The position numbers and the translations under genes were made by a program. Shown piece by piece: positions 25,525-34,831 of a DNA stretch of 64,000 nucleotides. This stretch comes from Bacillus sp. FJAT-27264 (lineage in GTDB: Bacteria; Bacillota; Bacilli; Paenibacillales; Paenibacillaceae). The notes under the pieces were generated by a model, which was not told the DNA's origin, ran no database searches, and saw only the letters and a program-made list of their open reading frames with translations. The first letter of the stretch is position 1. The number at the start of each line of letters is the position of its first letter. The stretch covers positions 1,049,926-1,113,925 of the forward strand of contig NZ_MAQW01000001.1 of assembly GCF_001682855.1 (NCBI RefSeq), given 5' to 3'.

Positions 25525-26646
25525 TTATTTTGAGAAATACTTGTATTCATCTAGTGCTTTTTCAACTGTTGCGTTTGAATGTGCTTTAATTTTTATGTGG
25601 TGGCCTTTTTTATACATGTTATTTACAATCGCATAATTTCTTTCAGACTTTGCCAAACAACATTTTTTATACTTTTTACCACTTCCGCACTTACAAATTT
25701 CGTTCCTCTCAGTATTTCTATTTATGGTATGTTTAAGCTCTCGAAAGAAGTTCCACTGTTCAATGTCTTCATCATAGAAGAAAACCTCTTTCTTACACAG
25801 GGCTGCGCTGTTAATACCAGATTCATATATCATCATACTTCTTGAAGGAGAACCAAAACTAAATTGTTCGCTCACTTCTTCTATTGATTCTTTATTATGT
25901 CCAACACACTTGATATACGAGTTATTAATAATAGTTCTGTTAATGTCTTGTACCTCTTCCGAAGTCAATGTATTGATATTTCCTGATTTTACATAACCGG
26001 GGCTTACTCCATTTGAATAGACAATGTAGTATTTGCAAGATAAAGGAATTAGCATTATAACATCTTTTAATCCTAAGTGGCGATTGCTTATGTTTGAATA
26101 CTGTCCCTTGATGCTAAGAGCCGCAGTGGCAACATACTGGTCACTAAGTAGAAATCCACTATTATTACTTTTTATAATAGAGAAATCGTAGTAGCTTGTT
26201 ATTGTATTACTTAATTTTGAAATATACTCAGAGTCCATTATTTTCTCTAGCATCAAAGGAATTTTATCTTCTTTGTTTAAATTATCATATGAGTACTCAT
26301 TCAGCAGTGCACCGCTTCTATAATAAAATATCAGAAAATCACTCATATATGACTCAACTTGTTTTCTAATGTCAGTAATTGAAGCCAAGCCAGATTCAAT
26401 AGTTTCAATAATCTTCCTCATGCCTGGAGCGAAATAACTTTCTATTTTACCAAATGCATTTTCTAAAGCGTTATCTTCTAAGTCAGGATGTTCATATGTA
26501 AGCCTCTCGCACATAGACTGTCGGTAACTAGTTGAGTATATATTTCTATTCTCAAGGAATATCTCGAATACTTTACCCTTACTATTCGCGAAATTAGCTA
26601 AGATGCTTTGTGGAATGTAATGTTGATTTTTGGTAATAGTATTCAT
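25525..26646 (-). CDS. DUF4238 protein with C-terminal SEC-C zinc motif
   Basis: 373 residues. The N-terminus (KNQHYIPQSILANFA) is the DUF4238 hallmark, a domain found in many mobile and defence-associated proteins. Near the C-terminus the SEC-C metal-binding motif is clear: CKCGSGKKYKKCC, followed by a short basic tail. AGGAGG precedes the ATG. It lies upstream of the XRE operon and downstream of a decayed gene. Function is unknown; a zinc-dependent nucleic-acid role is only inference. Confidence 0.8.
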   Translation of the reverse strand: MNTITKNQHYIPQSILANFANSKGKVFEIFLENRNIYSTSYRQSMCERLTYEHPDLEDNALENAFGKIESYFAPGMRKIIETIESGLASITDIRKQVESYMSDFLIFYYRSGALLNEYSYDNLNKEDKIPLMLEKIMDSEYISKLSNTITSYYDFSIIKSNNSGFLLSDQYVATAALSIKGQYSNISNRHLGLKDVIMLIPLSCKYYIVYSNGVSPGYVKSGNINTLTSEEVQDINRTIINNSYIKCVGHNKESIEEVSEQFSFGSPSRSMMIYESGINSAALCKKEVFFYDEDIEQWNFFRELKHTINRNTERNEICKCGSGKKYKKCCLAKSERNYAIVNNMYKKGHHIKIKAHSNATVEKALDEYKYFSK

Positions 26647-26685
26647 TTATTATTCCTCCTGTAGTTCGAATCTAAAATAGTCAAA

Positions 26686-26993
26686 CTACTTTATGGTTAA
26701 AGTAACCTGACGAACTTCCACATTTCTCCAACTTGATACAACTGCAAAATGTGCCAAGGTCATTCCATCAGTCAACTTCTCAATTCTGGCTTTATAGATA
26801 TTGCAAAATAAATCTGTATAGAGACGGCGTTCCGTAGAGCCAATTACTTCTTTGCCGTCCAATTAAATTTGATACTCAATATTTGAATTAAAGTAAATAC
26901 GAATCCCGCCATTTTCAACTGCAAACTTATCAATATCGTATCTAGGGTTTGTCTTTAATCCTTCTTCTATTTCTTTTTCATTCTTTCCAGATG
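26686..26993 (-). pseudogene. Decayed ~100-codon gene
   Basis: One reading frame runs from about 26993 to TAG at 26686 with an internal TAA. Its translation (KNEKEIEEGLKTNPRYDIDK, then IRIYFNSNIEYQI, stop, LDGKEVIGSTERRLYTDLFC and GMTLAHFAVVSSWRNVEV) reads like real protein on both sides of the stop. No start codon with a ribosome site is left. It may be the remains of a gene that once followed the membrane protein at 26995. Confidence 0.5.
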
Positions 26994-26994
26994 T

Positions 26995-27543
26995 TCAGTT
27001 ATACTTTTCATCTATTAAAATTTCCTTCTTTTCATTAAAGATCGGTTTTTTATTATTTTGTTTTTCATACCATTTTCTAAATTCGTTTATAACGTTTCTC
27101 TTCTTTTTCCAATTACATACTCTTCCTAAAATCCCTCTTGTTTCATTCTTTGATCTTTCCCAGTCATGCTTTAACAACATACCGATGCAATATCTTAATT
27201 GAGGGAAAGTATTTTCATCATCCTCCCCCTCCTCTATTTTATTGAGCAGTAGAACAATAGTATGATCGATTTCACCTTCCACACTTAGTGGGTTGAGGCT
27301 TAGTATTAATTTTGAAATAAGTGCCTTTTTACTATCGTCTTTATACTCTCTTGAGTAAATTTTTGAGGCACTTTCCTTTACAAAGTTCCTCCACTTAGCT
27401 CTTTCATCTGTTATATATTTGAGTGATTGATTCTTATCGTTCGCAAACTTATTAAATAAGTTTGCGAAAACTGCTGTTATTACGGAGACAGGGAATGCTA
27501 TCGTTAATAGTTTATTTAAAAGTTCTGTTGTTTCTGGACTCAT
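26995..27543 (-). CDS. Membrane-anchored hypothetical protein
   Basis: 182 residues: one N-terminal helix (LLTIAFPVSVITAVFANLF, about residues 12-30), then a charged helical cytoplasmic part ending in a lysine-rich tail. This single-anchor plan (short N-terminus, helix, then DERAKWRNFVKESAS) recurs in accessory islands of Firmicutes. GGAG precedes the ATG. The product is unassigned. Confidence 0.6.
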   Translation of the reverse strand: MSPETTELLNKLLTIAFPVSVITAVFANLFNKFANDKNQSLKYITDERAKWRNFVKESASKIYSREYKDDSKKALISKLILSLNPLSVEGEIDHTIVLLLNKIEEGEDDENTFPQLRYCIGMLLKHDWERSKNETRGILGRVCNWKKKRNVINEFRKWYEKQNNKKPIFNEKKEILIDEKYN

Positions 27544-27613
27544 GCATAAACTCCAATCTGTATAAAAGCTAATTATACAATGAACATAAAACTTATATAC
27601 TCAAGCATGCAGT

Positions 27614-28075
27614 TTAATCAATATATTTTTCATATTTACCAAAATCAATTTGCCACTGAATTAAACTCCTAAAACTCCACATTCTTTTAGCTTCCCAAAC
27701 ATGTTGATGGAAAAACTCTTCAGTGCAATTATTAACACGTACAAAGTGCTGAATTAACTCATTCTCACTCAACTTACCTTCTTTGATAAGAATTAAGCTT
27801 TGACCATAATGAATTATGTGATGACACATTTGGCATACTGAATTCAATTCAATTAAAGTCTGAATTTCGTCACAATCATCATATTCCCAAACTTCGTGAC
27901 AGTGTAATTCTTTCGATCTGCCTCCACACTTATCACATTTGTATTCTGATTTCTGATATCTTTGCTTTCGTATTGTATCCCAAATAGCCTCCCTCACCAT
28001 ATATCTAAGATTTTTTCTATATGATGTTTTAGGTATCATATCTATAGCAACTTTAAGTGTATTGACATTTCCCAA
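27614..28075 (-). CDS. HNH-like zinc-binding protein
   Basis: 153 residues from a TTG at 28075 with a rather distant ribosome site. The centre carries a treble-clef pattern: CDKCG, then LHCHEVWEYDD, then ELNSVCQMCHHIIHYGQS, which is the CxxC...H..E...CxxCH arrangement of HNH endonucleases. The flanks are basic and aromatic. Likely a small nuclease or a DNA-binding protein of the mobile element. Confidence 0.6.
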   Translation of the reverse strand: MGNVNTLKVAIDMIPKTSYRKNLRYMVREAIWDTIRKQRYQKSEYKCDKCGGRSKELHCHEVWEYDDCDEIQTLIELNSVCQMCHHIIHYGQSLILIKEGKLSENELIQHFVRVNNCTEEFFHQHVWEAKRMWSFRSLIQWQIDFGKYEKYID

Positions 28076-28105
28076 TAGTTACACCAGCCTCTCTTTATAA
28101 AAGAC

Positions 28106-28387
28106 TCATTTAAAAAGATTATCTATTTTTTTATGGATTCTCAAATCATATTCTCCTGTTTTTGCATTCTTTTTTGCTTCTATAGAAAGGATGTAATCCT
28201 GATATTCCTCTGTGATATATGATTTAAATAAGATAGAATAGCGATTCTCATAACCAAGATAATATCCAGTATCAAAAAACCACATCGTATCGGTATCCTT
28301 GATGTCTGCGACAAAATTCAATACCGCATATGCGCATCGGCAACCATCAGTGAATTCTTCTTTTGTTTTATAGATCTCTGTAAACAT
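28106..28387 (-). CDS. Hypothetical protein in island operon
   Basis: 93 residues from ATG 28387 behind AGGAGAG. Mixed alpha/beta, with FTDGCRCAYAVLNFVADI and an aromatic central part (MWFFDTGYYLGYENRYSILF). No membrane segment and no family recognised. Part of a run of five minus-strand small genes from 29329 to 26995. Confidence 0.5.
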   Translation of the reverse strand: MFTEIYKTKEEFTDGCRCAYAVLNFVADIKDTDTMWFFDTGYYLGYENRYSILFKSYITEEYQDYILSIEAKKNAKTGEYDLRIHKKIDNLFK

Positions 28388-28420
28388 CAAATCTCTCCTC
28401 TTTTGGAATAAAAAATGTTT

Positions 28421-28744
28421 TTATTGAATTCTTTTATATTGTTGTTCAATTTCGATAACTAATGAACTAAACATTTGTGACAAATCATCTAGCCATTCCT
28501 TTAAATCTTCGTACTCATCTACTTTTTGCCGCACAACATCAATGCCTCTGATTTTTTCTACAATACTATATGGTAAGAGATGTAGATTTTTAAATAAAAT
28601 AGGTCGAACATTAGTTTTATATTTGTCAATGTTAAACTCATAATATCCAATATCATCAGCTTCTACATACCGCATTCCACCTATTACATCTAAAAACTCA
28701 TTGTAAATAGCAAACTCGTATTCTATCTTTTTCTTTTGTTCCAA
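28421..28744 (-). CDS. Hypothetical acidic protein in island operon
   Basis: 107 residues from a TTG at 28744 that directly abuts the stop of an upstream decayed frame (TGATTG), so it is probably translated by coupling. Acidic, with a helical C-terminal half (DEYEDLKEWLDDLSQMFSSLVIEIEQQY). No family recognised. Confidence 0.45.
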   Translation of the reverse strand: MEQKKKIEYEFAIYNEFLDVIGGMRYVEADDIGYYEFNIDKYKTNVRPILFKNLHLLPYSIVEKIRGIDVVRQKVDEYEDLKEWLDDLSQMFSSLVIEIEQQYKRIQ

Positions 28745-28900
28745 TCACTCAGCTTCTTTAGTATTCCATTTTCGCATTTCAAGATCTTTTTTTGAATCGC
28801 TTTTTGATTTCTACCAATTTGATACTAGGGCACTAAGCGTAGCTAACGCAGATCCTCCTAACACCCCAATCGCTCCAATCCAGGCTGCATCTATCTAAAC
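28745..28900 (-). pseudogene. Remnant of a small membrane protein gene
   Basis: The frame ending at TGA 28745 reads IDAAWIGAIGVLGGSALATL, SALVSNW, stop (TAG), then KSKSDSKKDLEMRKWNTKEAE. A glycine-rich helix followed by a charged EMRKW tail is typical of small phage or island membrane proteins. The internal TAG and missing start make it a pseudogene. Confidence 0.5.
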
Positions 28901-28918
28901 CGCTCCAATCTCATAATT

Positions 28919-29329
28919 TCACGAAAATTTTTTAGGTTCTAAAATTAGGCTATTTTGTTTGATCTGAAGTGAGTCGCGCATGGCACCTGGTGAAAAGTAT
29001 GATTCGACTTCTGTACCATCTTTAAATTTTAATTCCCCCTGCCAAGTACCAAACAAATGCCCCAAAGCATTTACATTTACAAAAGCTTCTACACCCTTGT
29101 TATTAGTATCAAGTCCATTAATATGAATTGTTGAACCATTGAACTCAGATTTCACGAAATCATGATATTTCAAAATTCCAACGATCTGTTCATACGCGCT
29201 TTTTGTAAAAATAAAATCTTTACCAGTATTCAACACCGCCTTCTCTTCAAATTCAATTATGTAATTAATGATTTCAATATTGAAAAGCTCACTGGAATGT
29301 TCCATTTTAACTTCAATAAACTTTGCCAT
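28919..29329 (-). CDS. Hypothetical protein, first gene of island operon
   Basis: 136 residues with GGGAGAG ahead of the ATG. Soluble, mostly beta (FIEVKMEHSSELFNIEIINYIIEF; FGTWQGELKFKDGTEVESYFSPGAM). No domain recognised. It probably leads the transcript that continues to 26995. Confidence 0.5.
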   Translation of the reverse strand: MAKFIEVKMEHSSELFNIEIINYIIEFEEKAVLNTGKDFIFTKSAYEQIVGILKYHDFVKSEFNGSTIHINGLDTNNKGVEAFVNVNALGHLFGTWQGELKFKDGTEVESYFSPGAMRDSLQIKQNSLILEPKKFS

Positions 29330-29718
29330 TATAAATCTCTCCCTATAAAAATGTTATTTTTACGACTGTCTATAGTCATATTCCAGTGCAAATTCCTAAA
29401 TATATAGCCAATAATCTTGACTATTATTCATCTTCTCAGCAATGCAAGCTTAAGATATTCAATATATAAGAAATGCTGCCTCATGAAATGTAGTTTTCAT
29501 GTTGACTCTCAAATTACCCAAAAAGCAGATCAAACCAACCTTCCTAAATCCTACTATACTAATTCATGACACATGAAATAATCATACCATATTTGGAAAA
29601 CTATTCCTCAATATCATTTCTGAATTTTCAAGTCTAGTCACGAACCAGATGTACTACTGGTGCCTCTAGAATCTACAATCATATTATGGATTTAAAACTA
29701 CCCCCGCTGTTCCAAGAA
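29330..29718. other. AT-rich spacer before the integrase terminator
   Basis: 389 bases with no gene seen. It should contain the promoter of the minus-strand operon that starts at 29329. Nothing else notable. Confidence 0.35.
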
Positions 29719-29746
29719 AAACAAAAACCACCATTTAGGTGGCTAG
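29719..29746 (-). terminator. Terminator of the integrase gene
   Basis: Minus-strand hairpin AGCCACC-TAAAT-GGTGGT followed by TTTTGTTTTT; overlaps the integrase stop codon. Confidence 0.75.
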
Positions 29747-30564
29747 TCTTTAAAAATACGCTCAACAGCTCTTTGCTTATCTTCCTCACTAGGCATACTA
29801 TATCTTAAAATCATATCTGCTGAACTATGACCACTAAGGCTTTGTATCACACTTATATCTTCTCCTGCACGCATAAGTCCTGTAATGAAGCTATGTCGAG
29901 TCTGATGCACATTGTGTCCATGCTTCTCCATTAAATGTTGAACGCTTCTAATACTAATCCGCTCTTTTCTATTACTCAAAAATAGAGCAGGATGGCTATC
30001 TGTACGTTCCTCTAAGTACTTTTCAATAGCCCTTCTTACTTCCTTGTTAAGTGGTAATGTACGCTCCTTTTTCCCCTTACCTGAGCGAACTAGCATCGAC
30101 CCTTTGCGGTCGCTTGCATCAACGTCTGAGCGGTCGAGCGCCACCAATTCTGATACCCTTATGCCTGTCATAAGCAATGTCATAAGAATAGCAAAATCTC
30201 TCTTACTACCTGTACGTTCAATGTCTCTTTTCAACTTATTACGTTCTAGCTTGTCCATTGCTTTTGGTGCTTGTTTCTTTATATCAGCAACTTGCACAAC
30301 TGATATATCTTCAATAGTGTCTTTCTTCCCTGCCCACTTAGAATACGACCTGATAGCATTCCATAGTTTATTAATCGTGGAGGCTGACCTTTTCTTACTT
30401 GCAAGATAATCAATATATTGCTGTACATCTGATCTTGTGTAATTACTTAAATCCGCTCCTGTGCCATCTAACCACTTTTCAAATTGTAGAATAGCATGTC
30501 CATATGTTTTAATTGTCATTTTTGATTTACCACGTAAGCCTTCACTAATAAATTTCTCTAACAT
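29743..30564 (-). CDS. Tyrosine recombinase (phage/ICE-type integrase), intact
   Basis: 273 residues from ATG 30564, seven bases after GGGGAGG (an ATG two codons earlier is too close). N-terminal SAM-like core-binding domain (about 1-95: MTIKTYGHAILQFEKWLDG), then the catalytic domain with Arg in TGIRVSELV, Lys in KGKKERTLPL, the HQTRHSF box (HxxR), the GHSSADMILRYS segment with His, and the nucleophile Tyr in RYS. All catalytic residues are present, so it should be active. It is 6.7 kb from the spo0A junction, in the middle of the island; it may serve that site or another one. Confidence 0.88.
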   Translation of the reverse strand: MLEKFISEGLRGKSKMTIKTYGHAILQFEKWLDGTGADLSNYTRSDVQQYIDYLASKKRSASTINKLWNAIRSYSKWAGKKDTIEDISVVQVADIKKQAPKAMDKLERNKLKRDIERTGSKRDFAILMTLLMTGIRVSELVALDRSDVDASDRKGSMLVRSGKGKKERTLPLNKEVRRAIEKYLEERTDSHPALFLSNRKERISIRSVQHLMEKHGHNVHQTRHSFITGLMRAGEDISVIQSLSGHSSADMILRYSMPSEEDKQRAVERIFKD

Positions 30565-30596
30565 AAACATTCCTCCCCTTAAAATAGAGATAAATA

Positions 30597-30715
30597 ATTC
30601 TACGCAATAATTTTCACTTGTTAATGAGCTATTCCTGTACCATTTTGGCTCTTATCGTCATTTATTATAGCATAGAATTACAATTCTACGACATAATTCT
30701 ATGCTATATCATAAT
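30597..30715. repeat. Inverted and direct repeats upstream of the integrase gene
   Basis: A perfect 15-base inverted repeat, TATAGCATAGAATTA (30666-30680) and its complement (30694-30708), separated by 13 bases. The motif AATTCTACG occurs inside the loop and again at 30597-30605, and AATTCTATG in the right arm. The 500 bases from here to 31146 hold no gene. An operator, an excisionase-type binding region or a replication origin are possible readings. Confidence 0.55.
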
Positions 30716-31146
30716 CGTCACAATCTTTTATATACATTACTTTAGTTTTTAATTAGTGATAATTATGTATATCGTGTTCGATATCGTATTGCTAAAAAAC
30801 GCTTAAAACAGCCAGTTTTACAATTTCAGATTTATATCAAAATCATTATCGTAAATTCGCCTATTTTTAAGCATTTTTATAAATTTCATTAAAATTCTCG
30901 AAAAATGAAATTCCAATAATCCTTTATTTTTAATAGGTTTTTCAACTCTCAAATTTTAGGCTAATTTTCAAAAAAGTTAATTAATCGTAGATAAACATTT
31001 GGGGTAATATCAATGATTTAAATCGCCCATTCTAGTTTATGAAGATACAACTTCATATGAATTATAATCTTCATTTACTAATTTTGTAGAATTATTTCGC
31101 CGATAATGATATTATAATGGTAAATTGTGGATTTGGAGATGCGAGA

Positions 31147-32007
31147 ATGAAAAAAATGACAATACTTCTATTAATATTGTTAATATTAGGTTGTAGTAGT
31201 AATGCGAAAAAGAAATTAATAGTTACTGATTTAATTAATGCGGGAAACTGGAAAGAAGCAAATAAAAATCTTGATAATGAAGATTTTTTCGATATTGAAA
31301 ATTGGAAAGGAATGCATTTATATGTAGATGCCAGACTTGAATATGATTCATCTGATGAAGTGACATATGAATCTATAGTCTCCAAGTTAGATGAAATTAA
31401 CCTTGACTCATACGATGAGGAATTAGAAAGCCAAATTAAAGAGTTTAAATCCGAAATAATGTTACTTAAAGAGAAAGAACGCAAGGAAAAAGAACAAGCA
31501 GAAAAGGAAAAAGAACAACAAGAAATGAATAAAACATATAATGAAACATGGGGGAAAATTAAGATCGCTATGAATAATGGAGAATTCTCAAAAGTTGCTT
31601 CTTATGCCTTTCACTTTGAAGATGTGGATAAAGAATTTAATGCGATATATAACTATGCTAATTATCATGTAAGTGGTCAGGACGATAATGAATATGAAAT
31701 GATTTCGTATTTAACCAATATACCTATCGAATATGAAGGTAAATACGCTGATATAATCATGAAAGAAAAATTAATATATTATTCTGTTGACGAATGGAGG
31801 AATAAAGAGAAGGAAGCAGAAATTCAAAGGAATAAAAAGCCTCCTCACATTGGAATGACAGCCGATGAACTATACGAATCAACTTGGCGTTCACCAAAAG
31901 ATATTAATAAGACCACAAATTCATATGGGACAAGTGAACAATGGGTTTATGGTAATGGTAGATACGTTTATTTAGATAACGGAATTGTCACCAGCATTCA
32001 AGAATAA
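31147..32007 (+). CDS. Lipoprotein with coiled coil and SmpA-like C-terminal segment
   Basis: 286 residues from ATG 31147 (TTGGAG nine bases upstream). Lipobox LILGC puts the lipid on Cys16. Residues about 105-135 are a KEKERKEKEQAEKEKEQQE coiled coil. The last ~55 residues (IGMTADELYESTWRSPKDIN, EQWVYGNGRYVYLDNG, VTSIQE) follow the small alpha/beta pattern of SmpA/OmlA-like domains (GMT..EV....G.P......g....eqWvY). This is the only sizeable plus-strand gene of the island. AT-rich; function unknown. Confidence 0.7.
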   Translation: MKKMTILLLILLILGCSSNAKKKLIVTDLINAGNWKEANKNLDNEDFFDIENWKGMHLYVDARLEYDSSDEVTYESIVSKLDEINLDSYDEELESQIKEFKSEIMLLKEKERKEKEQAEKEKEQQEMNKTYNETWGKIKIAMNNGEFSKVASYAFHFEDVDKEFNAIYNYANYHVSGQDDNEYEMISYLTNIPIEYEGKYADIIMKEKLIYYSVDEWRNKEKEAEIQRNKKPPHIGMTADELYESTWRSPKDINKTTNSYGTSEQWVYGNGRYVYLDNGIVTSIQE

Positions 32008-32021
32008 CATTATTTCATATG

Positions 32022-32048
32022 CCTACCTTTGAGGTGGGTTTTTTTCTT
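32022..32048 (+). terminator. Terminator of the island lipoprotein gene
   Basis: CCTACC-TTTGA-GGTGGG followed by TTTTTTT, 15 bases after the stop. Confidence 0.8.
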
Positions 32049-32084
32049 TCCAAAAATAATCAAAAGGAGCAAACCGAACAAAAT

Positions 32085-32949
32085 ATATAGAGCACTTACA
32101 ATTAGAAACTCAAGAAATTACCCTCACGAATGAGGGATTATCTATTTATTTACAGGAAGAAAGTATTAATGATTCATCATTGATCAATCAAACGGAAAAT
32201 CCGTATGATAGCTGTAAATGAAACTCAAAAGAGTAGCAACACGTTTATGCTGTTTACGTCCTAAGATCTTGCTCGATGATGCACAATACCTAGCAAGCTA
32301 ACACCAATAGCAGGATTGGATTTATTTAGGTCAATCAGGAATAATCATCCTAACCTAGGATATTGGTCAAATTAACTCAGCATAAGACGATGTAATGAAA
32401 AATATTGCTAGTCGTTTGGCATGACCAATTAATATTGTTACTCAGGCGCATACTCTCAAAATTGGTGACACGTTACAAGTGACTTATACAAGTCCACATG
32501 ATGCACGTGTAACGTTTACTTCATCTGATATAGACATAGCTACAGTGAACTTTACAGGGCTTGTAGCAGGACAAACAGCAGGAGAGGTTACTATTTCTGT
32601 AACTAATGCCACCAACGGTGATATATTTGACACGGTGACATTTAGCATTGTCTAGCAAACACAGGAAGCAGATATTAAAATTGTATCTAATAAGCCACAG
32701 AAAGTAGAGGGAAACTACTATTATATACATTTGGGCAATCGACTACATTCACAACTCAAGTCATAGGGAATTGGCCTGTGAGTTTTGAGATATATTCCAA
32801 TAATCAAATGGATATCCAGGACAATCCAAGGGATAGATATTATAAGAGTGAAATTATAGGTGATTCGATTACAATAACCGCTGGGACTAAAACACCTATA
32901 TATGTATGGATTAAGGCAATGCAGGAAATTGATCCGAGTAAATATGTGT
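32085..32949 (+). pseudogene. Decayed phage-type surface/tail protein gene with bacterial Ig-like domain
   Basis: Coding remains on the plus strand: an N-terminal piece KYIEHLQLETQEITLTNEGL, then stop codons, then VMKNIASRLA, and from 32430 to 32655 a clear Ig-like (BIG2) domain with HTLKIGDTLQVTYTSP, FTSSDIDIATVN and GEVTISVTNATNG. After a TAG and a frameshift near 32730 the reading continues as GQSTTFTTQVIGNWPVSFEI to TAG 32949. At least three nonsense codons and one frameshift. Ig-like domains of this kind decorate phage tails and surface proteins. Confidence 0.7.
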
Positions 32950-32989
32950 AGCAGCGTGTGAGGATTAAGGGATATACTTGAAGGCACAA

Positions 32990-33023
32990 AAAGCGACCTC
33001 GTGAATTTTATCGAGGTCGCTTT
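32990..33023. terminator. Bidirectional terminator at end of SIR2 operon
   Basis: Perfect 12-base stem AAAGCGACCTCG / CGAGGTCGCTTT with a 10-base loop between the plus-strand pseudogene and the minus-strand SIR2-like gene. Confidence 0.8.
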
Positions 33024-33029
33024 CACTTA

Positions 33030-34042
33030 TCATTTCATAAAAAATCCATGAACTTCTTCTAACTTATTGAATATATGTTCTGTGTTGCTTATCGGCTTTG
33101 GATTCAAATACATTAAATAATCTTTGATATCTCTATCTCTAAAAGAGTAATGCTTAAAATCTATAAAGTCATCATATCTCTTTTGAACTTCACCATTTGG
33201 ATCTAAAGCTATTACATCAATTGACTTTAGATGAGCAGATTCTAATATAGATGATTTGAACATGTATTTCATATAAGAATCAGATAGTGGTAATGAATAA
33301 CCTAATATTCTTATGTGATTAGCCTCGCTTAATTGTTTTTGAGCGCCTTTCCAAGTATCAACCAACTGAGTGTTTGAATTTTTATTCCATGTAGGGGGCA
33401 CAATGTTCCCCATTTCTATACAACCATGTAACTTAGATAGTCGTACTGAATTTTGTTTATTTTTTAAATTTTTATTGAAATTAATCGTTTTCATATTATC
33501 ATAATTATTATTTAAAAAATTGAAAGCACTTTCTAATACTAAGTCATAATTTAAAGATATAATTGAATATTGAAAAACTGGCTTCTCGCTTGGTTTAAAG
33601 TAGATATCATTACTGTTGGAGTATTTTTGGATACATAAATTAAATAATTCTGCCACAAAATTACCGTAATATTTGGTATCGCCTCCGCCAAAAATAGAAT
33701 CTGTCCATATTCCATGTGGATTATTGATCGCTTTAGGAATAGGAGTATAATGCTCAATTACATCTTTTAAAAAAGTGTTAAATTTATCAGTGTTATTATT
33801 ACCGTTTAAGTAGTCATTCATTTCTAAAATAGAAAGTACTTCTTCTATATTATACAGATCAGTATCAAAGTAATTTTTTATAACAGACATCTTATTTAAC
33901 AAATCAAATATTTCTTGAAAATGAGAATACCTCTCTCTATCTTTAAAATATAAGTTTTGGCCTTCATTATGAAATTTGACATTACGGGAATACCAAGAGG
34001 AGCTGAAAATCCTGCTCCTAATATGTAAACTACTTTTTCCAT
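33030..34042 (-). pseudogene. SIR2-like protein gene with a frameshift after the NAD-binding loop
   Basis: ATG 34042 behind GGAGGT opens MEKVVYILGAGFSAPLGIPV, the Rossmann GAGFS loop of SIR2-like proteins, but the frame runs out after about 48 codons. From about 33960 the next frame continues NLYFKDRERYSHFQEIFDLL and on through the main part (290 codons from 33902), with SLNYDLVLESAF (the NYD motif), KLHGC, PPTWNK and ILGYSLPLSDSYM, all hallmarks of the SIR2_2 family. One base gained or lost near 33955-33966 explains it. Such proteins cleave NAD+ in several anti-phage systems. As read, the gene is broken; sequencing error or programmed slippage cannot be excluded. Confidence 0.75.
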
Positions 34043-34105
34043 TTCAACCTCCAGTAAACTCTACATTTTATTTAGCCTCAACTTAGTGGCTATTTTTCTT
34101 ACCCA

Positions 34106-34792
34106 CTAAAAAATATTTGAAAAATAATTTTGTTTTTCAATTTTTGTTATTAATTCATTAATATTGCCAGATAAAGAAAATTTCTTTATTGGACCATCTT
34201 TTTTCATTATTCCTATTTCACATATTTCACTAACAGCATTTGAATTAATAGATACTTCCCCAAAAATATTCAAAAGTTTTGTCACGGTGTTCTCAAAGCT
34301 GTCTTGATGCAATTCTTCGATTTGATATTTTTGTCTTAGAAAGCTTTGCATTTCAAAAGTATAGTCAGCAGGGAACAACACAAGTAATTGATCTTTAGGG
34401 TATGTATAAGTCGAAAATTGATTGGTATTTGGATTTATAAAGAGTAATTCGAGTTCAATATGATTTGTGTTTATAAATGTTCTTAAACAAGTAGTTTTTA
34501 TTATACTCGAAATATCATGACACTGCTCTTGAACAAGTTCTGTAGTTACTTGCGCCATAGCATTAAGATATTGTTCGCTTGAAGAGATCATACATCTGCT
34601 TGCCAAATGGTAAAGTGAATCAATATAATGAGAATAACCTATACCTGCGAACCATCCATGCGGATAGTTTAGAGATTTTAATTTAACTACGCTATCATCG
34701 TACTCCTGTTTACTTGCATCTTTAAAAGTCATTCTAGTATCTGTCATTACAATTGACCAACCATCTGAAACAACGCCTAAAACTACTGTCAT
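34106..34792 (-). CDS. Proteasome/HslV-like Ntn-hydrolase fold protein
   Basis: 228 residues from ATG 34792, chosen because GGGGTG lies 6 bases upstream (a GTG three codons earlier overlaps it). The protein then begins Met-Thr-Val-Val-Leu-Gly, so removal of Met would expose Thr1. Asp17 (MTDTR) and a Lys at position 36 (SVVKLKSL) lie where proteasome beta and HslV have Asp17 and Lys33, and GWFAGIGYSHYIDSL resembles the HslV FAG.tADA segment. The C-terminal half is not recognisable. It precedes the SIR2-like gene by 63 bases on the same strand. The catalytic assignment is inference from pattern. Confidence 0.6.
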   Translation of the reverse strand: MTVVLGVVSDGWSIVMTDTRMTFKDASKQEYDDSVVKLKSLNYPHGWFAGIGYSHYIDSLYHLASRCMISSSEQYLNAMAQVTTELVQEQCHDISSIIKTTCLRTFINTNHIELELLFINPNTNQFSTYTYPKDQLLVLFPADYTFEMQSFLRQKYQIEELHQDSFENTVTKLLNIFGEVSINSNAVSEICEIGIMKKDGPIKKFSLSGNINELITKIEKQNYFSNIF

Positions 34793-34831
34793 AATTTTCA
34801 CCCCAGTCTTCTTTGTAAAACAGTCATTTGA

